A stretch of DNA of 59,072 bases. Source: an uncultured bacterium (GTDB taxonomy: Bacteria > Bacillota > Clostridia > TANB77 > CAG-508). Below the pieces are notes generated by a model. That model ran no database searches and was not told where the DNA came from. It worked only from the letters and a program-made list of their open reading frames with translations. The translations under genes and the position numbers were made by a program. The stretch covers positions 1 through 59,072 of the forward strand of contig CAJMRY010000008.1 in assembly GCA_905215935.1 (NCBI GenBank), in the 5' to 3' direction. Shown here piece after piece: positions 46,499 through 56,445 of the stretch (positions are counted from its first letter, which is position 1; each line of letters opens with the position of its first letter).

Positions 46499-46798
46499 AT
46501 GTACAACACAATTTATTATGATGCAAAAGGGTCTACTGCTAATGCAGAGCGGTTTGTCGAGAACCTTCAGGTAACTAATATCACTTCAGTTACCGCTGAA
46601 AAGCGTGGCATTCCCTGCACTGTAAAGCTCTCATTCTCCAATGGACTTATCGTTGAAATTTATGACGGTTATAACCTTGGTTATGGTGGCACAGGCCCTG
46701 GTAGTTTACGTGATTTGCTTATTTCTGCTGGTTTCACAATAGATGATGCTAATCGTGTATACGAAAATGGTATCACGTCTATTTCCTTGACCAAGTAA
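46499..46798 (+). CDS. Uncharacterised 99-residue protein, foreign codon use
   Basis: It starts MYNTIYYDAKGSTANAERF after TTTGGAGGAAATTTCC. No family recognised. It is clearly richer in G/C-ending codons (gag, ctc, aag, cag, ggc, acc) than its neighbours. It uses an in-frame CGG for arginine (46550-46552, AER-FVEN). Applying the +1 skip there would end the product after about eight more residues, so the zero frame is the plausible one. It is therefore either recently acquired and poorly expressed, or evidence that CGG can be read. A hairpin terminator follows. Confidence 0.6.
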   Translation: MYNTIYYDAKGSTANAERFVENLQVTNITSVTAEKRGIPCTVKLSFSNGLIVEIYDGYNLGYGGTGPGSLRDLLISAGFTIDDANRVYENGITSISLTK

Positions 46799-46823
46799 CC
46801 CTTGCATCATAGCATCACATCAA

Positions 46824-46852
46824 GCGTCATTCTTTCTTTCAAAGAACGGCGC
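46824..46852 (+). terminator. Terminator after the foreign gene
   Basis: GCGTCATTCTTT and AAAGAACGGCGC pair with two mismatches or wobbles, followed by T-rich sequence. It is more GC-rich than other terminators here, like the gene it follows. Confidence 0.6.
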
Positions 46853-47046
46853 ATTCTTTATTTTATAATATTCAAATTCTTATTATATTTATACATTCCT
46901 TTATTATTTTATATTTACTCCAATCACTACAAAATAATACAATAATAATCTTTCTCTCTATTTAATAAACTGTAATCCGAGATTTGTTATAACTAGAAAA
47001 ATTGCCAAAATGCCACGTCCCTTTTGGCAATTTTGACAATTTTCTA

Positions 47047-50000
47047 TTATTCCACTTTTACATTTATTTCTCCGTGCAATATCTTCTAACTCTTTTAAAA
47101 TCTGTTCATTTAAGAAAATCCCCCCTGCTGGATCTTTTCTTTCTCCATTTATAACATACACTTGTATATTATTTTTCTCTCCTGTAAAGAATTTTAGTGC
47201 TCCTCTTAATTTATTCTTCTTACTATCATCTAAATTTGTAATATCTAATACTAATGCTTTATTTTTTACTGCTCCAAATTCTTTTATACTACTTGCAACG
47301 ATTTTTGGTTCTTCATCTTCTCTTATGCTTAATCTTCCTTCTACTAATACAACATTATCTTCTATTAGTATATTAGAACAAGATTGATAACAATTCTCGA
47401 AAATTATTATTTCACAGCTTCCATATAAATCTTCTAAAGTAACAAATGCCATAATTTTATTTGTCTTTGTGTATTTTTTCTTAACACTATTTATAATCCC
47501 TGCTAATTTTACATTTTGTCCATCTCTATAGTTTGAACTTTCATTATTTTGAATAGCTTCGCTTGCTTCTCTCATCTTCATAGAATTTATATTAGATTGT
47601 TTTTCTATCTCTTCTCTAAGTTCTTCTAATGGATGTCCTGTTACATATAAACCTAGCATCTCTTTTTCCATTGATAATAATTCTTTTTCAGAATACTCCT
47701 TTAAAGTTGTATATGTATATTTCATTTTCTCCATTTCTTTTTCATCTTCTTCTGTATTACCTAAATCAAACATTGTAATCTGACCTTTTAGGCTTTTTTT
47801 GGAGCTATCAGAAATAGAATCTATAATTGATTCAAAAGATGCCATTAATGTACTTCTAGTTTGTTCGAATCCATCAAATGCTCCAGATTTTATTAAACTT
47901 TCAATACATTTTTTGTTTACCGCTTCGCCTTCCATTCTTTCACAGAAATTAGTAAAACTTTCAAACTTTCCTTTTGATTCGCGATTTAGAACAATTGTGT
48001 CTACTACAGATGTTCCTACATTTTTTATACTTCCTAGACCAAAGCGAATTTTTCCGTCATCAACAGTAAACTTTGTATAACTTTTATTTATATCTGGCTT
48101 TAATATTGAAATATTCATTCTTTTACATTCATCAATATACATAGGAACTTTATCTAAATTACCTAAAAAGCTATTTAAAGTTGCTGCCATAAATTCTTCT
48201 GGATAATATGCTTTTAAATACGCTGTACGATAAGATACTACTGCATATGCTGCTGCATGAGATTTATTAAATGCATATTTTGCAAATTCTGCCATTTCAT
48301 CAAATATTTTATTGGCAGATTCTTCATCAATACCATTTCGTATGCAACCTGGAATGATGATGTTTCCTTCTTCATCTGTTTGCCCATGAATAAAGTATTC
48401 TCTTTCTTTTGCCATTACATCTAACTTTTTCTTACCCATTGCACGTCTTACTAAATCTGCTCTTCCGAAGTGAATATCCTGCTAAATCACGTACAATTTG
48501 CATAACTTGTTCTTGATATACCATACAACCGTAAGTTACCTCTAAGATTGGCTTAAGGGCTGGATGTGTATATACAGCATGCTCTGGGTCTTGTTTATTT
48601 GCAATATATCTTGGTATTTGGTCCATTGGTCCTGGACGATATAATGAAACTCCAGCTATAATATCTTCCAAACAGTCTGGCTTTAATTCTTTCATAAAGT
48701 TTGTCATACCTTGACTTTCAAATTGGAAAATTCCTATGCTATCTCCATCTTGCCATAATTTATACACTTTTGGATCATTCATATCTTTATCAAACTTAAC
48801 ATCTATTCCTCTTGTATGTTTTACTAGATTAATAGTATCCTGTATAACTGTTAAAGTACGAAGTCCTAAAAAGTCCATTTTTAATAATCCAAGTTCTTCT
48901 AATGTTGTCATTATATATTGAGTAGAAATTGCTCCTTCACGAACATAAAGTGGAACATAAGTATCTACTGGTTCTTTTGTTATAACTATTCCACATGCAT
49001 GAGTTGATGCCTGTCTTGGAAGCCCCTCTAAAGCCATTGCAATATCTAGTAATTGTTTTATTTGACTATCATTTTCATACAATTCTCTTAATTCTCTATT
49101 TTGTTCTAATGCTTTATTAATTGTAATATGCAATTCATTTGGAATCATTTTTGCAAGCTTATCTGTTTCTGCATATGAAACATCTAATGCTCTTCCTACA
49201 TCACGAATTACCATTCTAGCAGACATTGTTCCAAATGTTATAATTTGTGAAACATGGTCTTCTCCATATTTTCTAGATACATAGTCTATTACTTCTTGTC
49301 TTCTTTCATAACAAAAATCTACGTCGAAATCTGGCATGCTTATTCTTTCTGGATTTAAAAATCTTTCAAAAATCAAACTATATTTAATTGGATCTATATC
49401 TGTTATTCCTATTGCATATGCAACAATAGAACCTGCTCCAGACCCACGTCCTGGTCCTACAGGTATACCTTGTGATTTTGCCCAGTTAATGTAGTCCCAT
49501 ACAATTAAAAAGTAATCTACATACCCCATCTTCTTTATAACAGATAATTCATATTCTGCACGATTTAATATTTCTTCTGATGGATTTTCTCCGGTACCTT
49601 TCTATTAAGCCATCATCACATAATTTTTTTATATAATCATAATGTGATTTAAATTCTTCTGGTACATCATAATTTGGTAAAATAGTATGTCCAAATTCAA
49701 AATCTACATTACATTTTTCGGCAATCTTAACTGTATTTTCTATAGCTTCTGGAAGACCTGCAAAATAATCCTTCATTTCTTCTGGAGATTTTATGTAAAA
49801 ATCATCTGTTTGGAATCTCATTCTGTCTTCATCTGTCATTCTTTTTCCTGTTTGAATACATAATAAAACTTCATGATTATAACTATCTTCTTTTTTTAGA
49901 TAATGTGCATCATTTGTTGCAACAAGTGGAATTTCTAACTTTCTAGCAAGTTCTACTAGTTTTTGATTTGCTAAAATTTGTTCTCTTAAAGAATTACTTT

Positions 50001-50523
50001 GTACTTCTAAATAGTAGTCTTCTCCAAAAACATTTTTATGCCATAAAGCAATTTCTTCTGCTTTTTCCATGTCATCTTTTAATATACTTTGTGCTACTTC
50101 TCCTCCTAAACAAGCACTACAGCAAATTAATCCTTCATGATATTTTTCTAATATTTCTTTATCTATACGAGGCTTATAATAGTATCCATCTACATATCCT
50201 AAGGAAACAAGTTTTGCTAGATTTTTATACCCATCATTATTTTTTGCAAGTAATATTAAATGATAGTATTTGTTATCTATATTAGGTTCTTTATCAAATC
50301 TAGTTCTTGGTGCAACATATACTTCACATCCAATAATTGGCTTTACTCCATTCGCTTTGCATGCTTTATAAAAGTCTATTGTTCCAAACATAGACCCATG
50401 GTCTGTTACAGCAATTGCATCCATTCCTAGTTCTTTTGCTCTTACTGGTAAATCTTTTATTCTATTTGCTCCATCTAGTAAACTAAATTCACTATGCACA
50501 TGTAGATGTACAAATTCTGACAT
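47047..50523 (-). CDS. dnaE: DNA polymerase III alpha subunit DnaE, three CGG +1 sites
   Basis: The PHP domain opens FVHLHVHSEFSLLDGANR. Site 1 is CGG at complement 49593-49591 after GLIERY; skipping its C gives GENPSEEILNRAEYELSVI up to GYVDYFLIVWDY. The polymerase core has PVGPGRGSGAGS and the catalytic PDFDVDF. Site 2 is at complement 48467-48465 after LAGYSL; skipping gives GRADLVRRAMGKKK, an invariant DnaE motif. The HhH and OB regions follow. Site 3 is at complement 47074-47072 after LEDIA; skipping gives GEINVKVE and a stop, the usual DnaE ending, instead of a 36-residue Cys-rich extension. The restored length is 1157 residues. All three CGG codons in this essential gene are shift sites. 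Confidence 0.95.
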
Positions 50524-50889
50524 TTTACTTCCTCCTATATTTAATTCTAAGATTTTTATTAATATGTATTTTGTATATAATATATACCCATAATCAATCT
50601 TAGAGTATATCAATTACTCTTCTATTTATTATTGTTCTTTTGCTTTATATATTTATATTTTCTGCTTTTCTAATCTCATGTTTATCTATTTTTATTTGCT
50701 CATTATATATCAGCTTTTTTAGAATTACAACAAGTTATTTACTTATATTTTTATATTTTAAAACCTTTTTCAAAGATTAAGGAATAATTTATTTTTTGAA
50801 TCAAACAAACTCTCAGTTTCTTTTGAAGAACTGAGAGTTTGTTTTTATATTGTTATTTTAAATATTCTAATACTTATTTTATAATATAT
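50524..50889. other. Spacer with terminator of the downstream MFS gene
   Basis: The spacer upstream of dnaE is AT-rich without genes. At 50803-50844 a 16-bp stem (AAACAAACTCTCAGTT with its complement) followed by T on the appropriate strand ends the MFS gene at 50890. Confidence 0.75.
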
Positions 50890-52158
50890 TTATCTTTCAT
50901 AAACTATATCAGATTTTTTATATTCTTCTGCTTTCAATCCTAATTTACTTTTACTATATCTGTATAGCAAATACATTACTACTGTAAATAAAATACCTGT
51001 AATAATCATTGCATATTTAATATTGAAATTATCTAATACAATTGTTCCTATAAATGTCACTAACATTCTAAGTAAATTAGAAATAATAGAATTTGCCGAA
51101 TATAATTTAGTTAATATTTCTGGTTTAGCAAAATTACTAATATATCTATTTTGTATAACTCCATGTACTCCACTACTAGTTGCTTCTATCATATACAACA
51201 TTATAATAATAGATATTTTAAGACTAAAAGGAATTTGCATTATAGAAATAGCTCCTGCTAATAAGAAAGATATTGTTACCATTAATCCTATTATTGTTAA
51301 AGTTTTATTCTTATATTTCTCATTAAATTTATTTGACAATGTAGACATTCTTCCAGTCATAATTGATAATACAGCTGAAATTATACCTATATATGTTGCA
51401 GAGACATTTAAGTCCTTTAATAAAGTTATTTTATATGTTCCAAATAGAATTAAAATCCCCCAAATAAAACCTAATATTATTAATAAACTTCTTAATCTAT
51501 TTGATTTCAATATAAAACTAAATGCACTCTTTAAATCTTGAACATATTTGACATTTTTGTTATTACTTTTAATATTATCTATCTCAAAAAAACGTGTAGA
51601 AATAATAGTCCCTAAAATACAAAAAATTATACAAAGTACAATTGGAATATATGGATTTATATCATATAACATTCCACAAACAAAAGTTGATATTGCAGAA
51701 ATATAATAATATTTTGAATATCCTTTTGAATGTATTTTAGTAAATATATCACTTTTACTCTTACATTCTGGAATAGAGCTATTTAGTAAGCTAGATTCTG
51801 TTACATTTTTTATTCCAAAAGCAATAGCATTTATACATTCTTCAATTACATAACATATAAAATTTGGACATATCATAACCATAATCATGCAAAGTACATT
51901 TAATACATTTCCTATAACTAAAGCATTTCTTTTTCCGACTTTGTCAACAAATAAAGCTATCGGAACTTGTACAATAATTGAAGAGAATGCATATATAGAA
52001 CTTGCAAGTACGATATTAGCATCTGATATTCCTTTTACTTGTGTTAAAAACAAAACCTGTATTGCATAATAAAATATAAAATCTAATCCTATCATTTGAT
52101 AAATAGGAAATAATTTCATATTACTTTTTCTTTTTTTCATTAGTACCATATCTGTCAT
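50890..52158 (-). CDS. MFS-type transporter
   Basis: A 422-residue membrane protein with about twelve hydrophobic helices and an MFS loop motif between helices 2 and 3 (FVDKVGKRNALVIG, compare GxLaDrxGrr). This subgroup resembles clostridial major-facilitator permeases related to the protein at 16332-17514. Substrate cannot be inferred. It has one out-of-frame CGG (GTC GGA) and no in-frame CGG, and accordingly no frame break. The start follows TTAGGTAAATTTT. Confidence 0.82.
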   Translation of the reverse strand: MTDMVLMKKRKSNMKLFPIYQMIGLDFIFYYAIQVLFLTQVKGISDANIVLASSIYAFSSIIVQVPIALFVDKVGKRNALVIGNVLNVLCMIMVMICPNFICYVIEECINAIAFGIKNVTESSLLNSSIPECKSKSDIFTKIHSKGYSKYYYISAISTFVCGMLYDINPYIPIVLCIIFCILGTIISTRFFEIDNIKSNNKNVKYVQDLKSAFSFILKSNRLRSLLIILGFIWGILILFGTYKITLLKDLNVSATYIGIISAVLSIMTGRMSTLSNKFNEKYKNKTLTIIGLMVTISFLLAGAISIMQIPFSLKISIIIMLYMIEATSSGVHGVIQNRYISNFAKPEILTKLYSANSIISNLLRMLVTFIGTIVLDNFNIKYAMIITGILFTVVMYLLYRYSKSKLGLKAEEYKKSDIVYER

Positions 52159-52230
52159 AAAATTTACCTAATTCCATTTTTTATTAAGATTATATCATTT
52201 CTTTATTTTTTGTCTATAATTAATTTCTAA

Positions 52231-52274
52231 AATAGACCTTCAAAATATTTGTGTAATATTCTGAAAGGTCTATT
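52231..52274 (-). terminator. Terminator after the 52282-52782 gene
   Basis: AATAGACCTT (52231-52240) pairs with AAGGTCTATT (52265-52274); an inner AATATT pairing extends it. Confidence 0.75.
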
Positions 52275-52281
52275 ATTTATA

Positions 52282-52782
52282 TTAATATCCTATTTCTTTT
52301 AATAAATCTTTTATTTGATCTTTATATTTTGAATCAACTTTTACATATACAACTGTATCTTCTATTCTAGAAACAACCATATATTTATTATCTGATTGTA
52401 ATGTATATTTAGAATAATTTTTCATATCATTATTGGTTTGTGCAGAAGATGATGATTTAGACGATTCAAATACTGATTTATTATGCTTATAAAACATAGT
52501 TGCATTTTCTTTGTCTGACATTTTATAAAATTCTATTTGATATTCTCCATCATCTGTCATTGCTATATAAGCATCTTTTATGTATTCATACTCATCAAAT
52601 TGTTCTTTAGCATCTATAATTATATATCCTTTATTTTGCATTGTAGATTTAAATTCTTCAACTGTTATTGGATCTTTTTCTTGATTTAAAACAGTCTTTA
52701 CAAGAAAGAATCCTCCTAACACTAGTAATAAAATAAATGCAATTATACAAATAGCAATTGTTATTATTAATGATTTTTTCAT
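52282..52782 (-). CDS. Membrane-anchored extracytoplasmic protein, unknown
   Basis: A 166-residue protein with an N-terminal membrane helix (LIITIAICIIAFILLLVLGG) and a hydrophilic outer domain beginning VEEFKSTMQNKGYIIIDA and containing a Ser-rich linker (SKSSSSAQ). The domain is beta-strand-rich. No lipobox cysteine is present. Related small proteins occur in gut clostridia without assigned function. AAGGAGAAATTTT precedes the start. Confidence 0.65.
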   Translation of the reverse strand: MKKSLIITIAICIIAFILLLVLGGFFLVKTVLNQEKDPITVEEFKSTMQNKGYIIIDAKEQFDEYEYIKDAYIAMTDDGEYQIEFYKMSDKENATMFYKHNKSVFESSKSSSSAQTNNDMKNYSKYTLQSDNKYMVVSRIEDTVVYVKVDSKYKDQIKDLLKEIGY

Positions 52783-52938
52783 AAAATTTCTCCTTTCTTT
52801 ATAAAAATAATATTATAATAATCATTATTTAAACTACTTATTATCAGTTTACTATAATTCTAATTTTATTTCAATAATAACTTACTAAAACTCTGATATA
52901 TTTGTTACCAATTGTTAATATTCACAGTCCCATATTAA

Positions 52939-52992
52939 TTAATGCCAAAGTAAGTACACAGAGTCTGATATATTAAAGTTTGAATTATTCAT
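52939..52992 (-). CDS. 17-residue ORF with strong ribosome site
   Basis: On the minus strand ATG 52992 follows GAGGTGATTTT and encodes MNNSNFNISDSVYLLWH before a stop. It is the only feature in the 52783-53147 spacer. It may be a small peptide or a chance frame; nothing else supports it. Confidence 0.25.
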   Translation of the reverse strand: MNNSNFNISDSVYLLWH

Positions 52993-53147
52993 AAAATCAC
53001 CTCATACATGTGTATTTACCTCTAATATATCTTCAGTAATTTAGTTTTACTATACAAATATGATTAATACCATATACTTTTTAAAATAGTTTTATATAAA
53101 AGAATAACATTTTATACTCATGCAAATACTAAATATTGGTGATTTTA

Positions 53148-53949
53148 TTGAAAAAAGTATTTATAACTGGTAGTGGCTCAGGTCTTGGAAAAGAAGCTGC
53201 AATCCGCTTAGCCCAACGTGGACATGTAGTATATGCAAGTGTTCACTATGATAATCAAGTCTCCGATTTAGAAAAGATTTCTAAATCAGAAAATTTAAAA
53301 TTAGAAGCTTTTAAATTAGATATTTTAAATACATCTGAAAGGGAAAAAATATTAAACTATGATATTGATACTTTTATCTGTAACAGTGCAATTGGTGATT
53401 CTGGCTCTGTAGCTGATATATCTATTGATAGAATAAAAAATGTTTTTGAGACAAATATCTTTTGTAATTTAGAAATAATTCAGCTTGCACTTAAAAATAT
53501 GATATCTAAGGGAAATGGTAGAATTATAATTATTTCTTCCATTGTTCGGAAGAATTCCTATGCCTTTTCTATCTCCATATTGTGCATCTAAATTTTCTTT
53601 GGAAGCTTTTGCAACCTGTTTGCATCAAGAAATGAAAATATTAAAAAAACTATCTGGATGTAATATAGAAGTTATATTAATAGAACCAGGAGCTTATGCT
53701 ACTGGCTTTAATAAAGAAAACAATAATAAAAAATATAAATGGATGTATGATGATTCATATTTTTCTAAGTATTGTGAATTTATAAGAAAAAATGAAATTA
53801 AAATTTGGAACTTTTTAGAACAAAAGCCATATACTTCAATTACAAATAAATATATTAAAGCTGTTGAATCTAAAAAGCCAAAATTTCGCTATACTGCTCC
53901 TTGGTGGCAATCTCTTTTTGTGCAATTAGGAAGAATTTTTGGTATGTAA
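53148..53949 (+). CDS. Short-chain dehydrogenase/reductase, one CGG +1 site
   Basis: An SDR of 266 residues. The NAD(P)-binding motif is TGSGSGLGKEAA and the stabilising NSAIGDSG follows. At CGG 53547-53549, after IIIISSIV, skipping the C gives GRIPMPFLSPYCASKFSLEAF with the catalytic serine (SS) and the YxxxK pair (YCASK) in the canonical spacing. Without the shift the catalytic Tyr/Lys would be lost. TTG 53148 is preferred over upstream TTG/GTG codons because GGTGA lies six bases upstream. The substrate is unknown. The C-terminal half (EPGAYATGF) fits classical SDRs. Confidence 0.85.
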
Positions 53950-53957
53950 ACCATAAT

Positions 53958-54491
53958 CTATCTCCATATTTCTCCATTAACATATTTTGTTAATGCCATA
54001 ATAAAAGCTGATTCTGTTAAATCTATTCTTGTTATTTTTTCATGTGTTAAAATTTGAATTCCTCCACATTTATTATGTCTTTCATCATCTTTTGTAAATA
54101 CATTGTTCATTACTTCACTAAAATTCGTATTTATTACATCATTTACAAGTCTATCTGGTACTGGAAACGATGGACTTGTTCCATAACTTTCAAATTCATG
54201 ATTATCTTCTATGACTGCAATATTAGTTATCATCCATCTTCCTAAACTGTTTGTTATTCCTGATTCAATACCTAAATATAAATCTGCTTTTATATTATTT
54301 TGTTCGCAATACTCTTTTAAATTTTTTACTCTATTTTTTGCACCTATATAAATTTCATCATTTACAGGTTGCTCACTAACATCTGAATTAACTGGAATTC
54401 CTTCTATTTCTACATCTTTAAAATAGTAATTTAATGCTCTTTTTGCTCCTTCTATTTTTCCTTGATTTTTAGTAGCGATTACAAATTTCAT
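53958..54491 (-). CDS. DUF84/YjjX-type non-canonical NTPase
   Basis: A 177-residue protein of the inosine/xanthosine triphosphatase family: FVIATKNQGKIEGAKRAL at the N-terminus, the motif YLGIESGITNSLG, then TSPSFPVPDRLV and DLTESAFIMALT. It should hydrolyse ITP/XTP or oxidised nucleotides to clean the nucleotide pool. Length is that of YjjX. It is convergent with the SDR gene, eight bases away. It has no in-frame CGG. Confidence 0.85.
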   Translation of the reverse strand: MKFVIATKNQGKIEGAKRALNYYFKDVEIEGIPVNSDVSEQPVNDEIYIGAKNRVKNLKEYCEQNNIKADLYLGIESGITNSLGRWMITNIAVIEDNHEFESYGTSPSFPVPDRLVNDVINTNFSEVMNNVFTKDDERHNKCGGIQILTHEKITRIDLTESAFIMALTKYVNGEIWR

Positions 54492-54602
54492 ACTTTATTC
54501 CTCCATATAATTTTGGTTTTAATTTTCTAAGTTATATATCTATTTGTATTTCCTTATTAATTTTTAAGATATTATATCAAAGTTATTTTTATTATTCAAT
54601 TT

Positions 54603-55370
54603 CTATTTTTTGGCTACTATTCCATATAATCTTCTTTTTAATAGAATACCTTTTTCAGTATTGTATTTTTTTACATATTGTGTGAATAAATCGCTTTCTA
54701 TTACTGTTTTATGCTCAAAGTTTTTGTTAGAATCAAATTCAGAAAAGTCATCTAATATAGGAGTTTTTAATAATAAAGCCATCAAATCTTCTTCTGTTTT
54801 ATAATATTCATTTTCTAAAATTTCTATTTTTTCTATTTGTTTAAATCCTGCCTTAACTAAATCTTCATAATCTTTTTCAGATATTGTAATATTATCATTA
54901 TAGGCTTGTCCTCTTTTAAAAATTTCTTTTAGTTCTATACAATCATTTTTGTCTATTCCTTCTATTACAATTGCTCCATTTGGTGTAAGACAATCGTAAA
55001 TTGCTTTTGCATCTATTATTGTATGTCTTGCTGAAATGACATCAAATAACTCCTTTGGAAATTCCATATTTAAATTATCCATTTGAACAAATTTTACATT
55101 TTTTTCTGGATATTCCTTTTGGTTTTCTTTTGCTGTTTTTATCATCTCTTTTGAAAAATCTGTTGCAATTATCATTCCTACTTTTGGATATTTTTTTAAT
55201 ACATTTTCTCCTCCACCTGTTCCAATGTCTAAAGCTAATGATTTTTCATTTGTATTCTCTCTTATTTTTTTGTAAAAGTCCCAATCTGTCAACTTTTCAG
55301 TTTTGTATTTTATTTGACTAAAATCCCAATTTGCAATTTTTTCATAAAATTCCAATTCATTTTCTTTCAT
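54603..55370 (-). CDS. SAM-dependent methyltransferase
   Basis: About 255 residues with a class I methyltransferase core: motif I ALDIGTGGGENVL, motif II ATDFSKEMIKTA, FVQMDNLNMEFP and VISARHTIIDAK. The N-terminal WDFSQIKYKTEKLTDWDFYKK and C-terminal Tyr-rich part are typical of small clostridial methyltransferases of unknown substrate. ATG 55370 follows AAAGGAACAAG; a TTG six codons upstream is open but sits before that site. Confidence 0.8.
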   Translation of the reverse strand: MKENELEFYEKIANWDFSQIKYKTEKLTDWDFYKKIRENTNEKSLALDIGTGGGENVLKKYPKVGMIIATDFSKEMIKTAKENQKEYPEKNVKFVQMDNLNMEFPKELFDVISARHTIIDAKAIYDCLTPNGAIVIEGIDKNDCIELKEIFKRGQAYNDNITISEKDYEDLVKAGFKQIEKIEILENEYYKTEEDLMALLLKTPILDDFSEFDSNKNFEHKTVIESDLFTQYVKKYNTEKGILLKRRLYGIVAKK

Positions 55371-55667
55371 TCTTCTTGTTCCTTTCAACTTTATATTTGG
55401 TTGTAATAAATCTCAATCATATGAAATTTATATAAAAAAATAAAATCTCCCTTCTACAAATCAGCAAAAACAACCATAATTTTGCCTATGGTTAAATTTT
55501 TGCCATTCATAAAGAAAGATTCTATAACATTCTTTATTATTCAAACTATTTCTAGTTATCAGTTCCTTAAGATAGTATCACGCGAATGGTCGAATTGAAA
55601 TACTATGTTTATATAATAACATATTTATTTTTTATTTACAATACTTATTGTTTAGTCTTTTATTTCG

Positions 55668-56048
55668 CTATTCTACATCTATGCTCCATAATCCATGCTT
55701 ATTGCAGTAAGCATATAACTTTGCTCCTGGTATATATTTAAATCTACACTCTGCATTTTGTTCTGGATATAGAGTTATAACATGTTCTTCATTATCTGTA
55801 ACCATAGCAATCCATTCTATAAAATGCTCTTTTTCCATTACATGATTAACTTTTACAAATATTTCATCTTCAACTTTTTCATATGTTGGTATATGTTTTT
55901 CTATTGCTGCATCTACTGTATTAGGTTCTATTAGTTTCATTTTTTCTCCACAACATTTAATTCCACAATCATCACAGTTACAATCTTTTATTATTTTTAC
56001 AATTGCATCACAATTTTCACATTTTTTTAGTATTAATTCTTTTTTCAT
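55668..56048 (-). CDS. dfx: Desulfoferrodoxin (superoxide reductase)
   Basis: A 126-residue protein. The N-terminal iron centre has CENC...CC-type ligands (KCENCDAIV, CCGEKM). The catalytic Fe(His)4Cys centre has EKHIP, VNHVMEKEHFIEW and YCNKHG. It reduces superoxide to hydrogen peroxide in anaerobes. Between the two centres there is an inserted CNCDDCGIKCC segment that adds cysteines. It is monocistronic with a TTAGGAGG site, which is consistent with an oxygen-stress gene in a strict anaerobe. Confidence 0.9.
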   Translation of the reverse strand: MKKELILKKCENCDAIVKIIKDCNCDDCGIKCCGEKMKLIEPNTVDAAIEKHIPTYEKVEDEIFVKVNHVMEKEHFIEWIAMVTDNEEHVITLYPEQNAECRFKYIPGAKLYAYCNKHGLWSIDVE

Positions 56049-56444
56049 AATATTCCTCCTAAATTTTTAGTTTGTTATAATTTATCATAAATATGAAGAA
56101 AAATCTATTGTTGTATAAAAATTATTGTTATTAATAAATATTTTCTTTATATACTTAAAATTGTTTAATTATATCCTATATTAAAGTTAAACTATTAAAT
56201 TATTGTTTTATATAAAAAATAGATAAGTTAATAGAAACATTAGAGAACTTCCTTATTCTTCCTGAAAATTTAATTAATAAAATTATTGTAATTTAACGAT
56301 ATTCATATATTATGAGTGATAGGCAATGTATATATTATTGGTTTCATAAGTTAATGCAAATCAATTTGATTTTTGATCCTTCAATTAGGAAAAGTAACAT
56401 GTAATGTTTAAACAAGAAAAACAATTATATATTTTAAATAGAAA
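56049..56444. other. Gene-free AT-rich spacer
   Basis: About 400 bases without a credible frame or repeat. It separates the desulfoferrodoxin promoter from the terminator of the Cys-rich gene. Confidence 0.5.
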
Positions 56445-56445
56445 A

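Noticed and set aside
46958..47046. Cys-rich C-terminal extension of DnaE (…NKCKSGIIENCQNC…)
   Set aside because: It arises only if the CGG at complement 47074-47072 is read in frame. Skipping the C gives the usual DnaE ending and a stop at 47047.
53136..53147. Earlier TTG/GTG starts for the SDR gene
   Set aside because: They overlap the GGTGA ribosome site that serves TTG 53148, and they add residues before the Rossmann strand.
2657..53549. Random or systematic sequencing error as cause of the sixteen frame breaks
   Set aside because: An error adding C before GG should ignore codon phase and also hit intergenic DNA and GG in other phases. All sixteen extra bases sit exactly between codons and before a Gly codon, and no other type of frame break occurs. 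It is not fully excluded; raw reads are needed.
2657..53549. Pseudogenisation of the broken genes
   Set aside because: Eleven genes including dnaE, dapA, dapB, alr and sufB would have to be decaying at once, each only by one-base insertions at CGG and with otherwise perfect family sequence.
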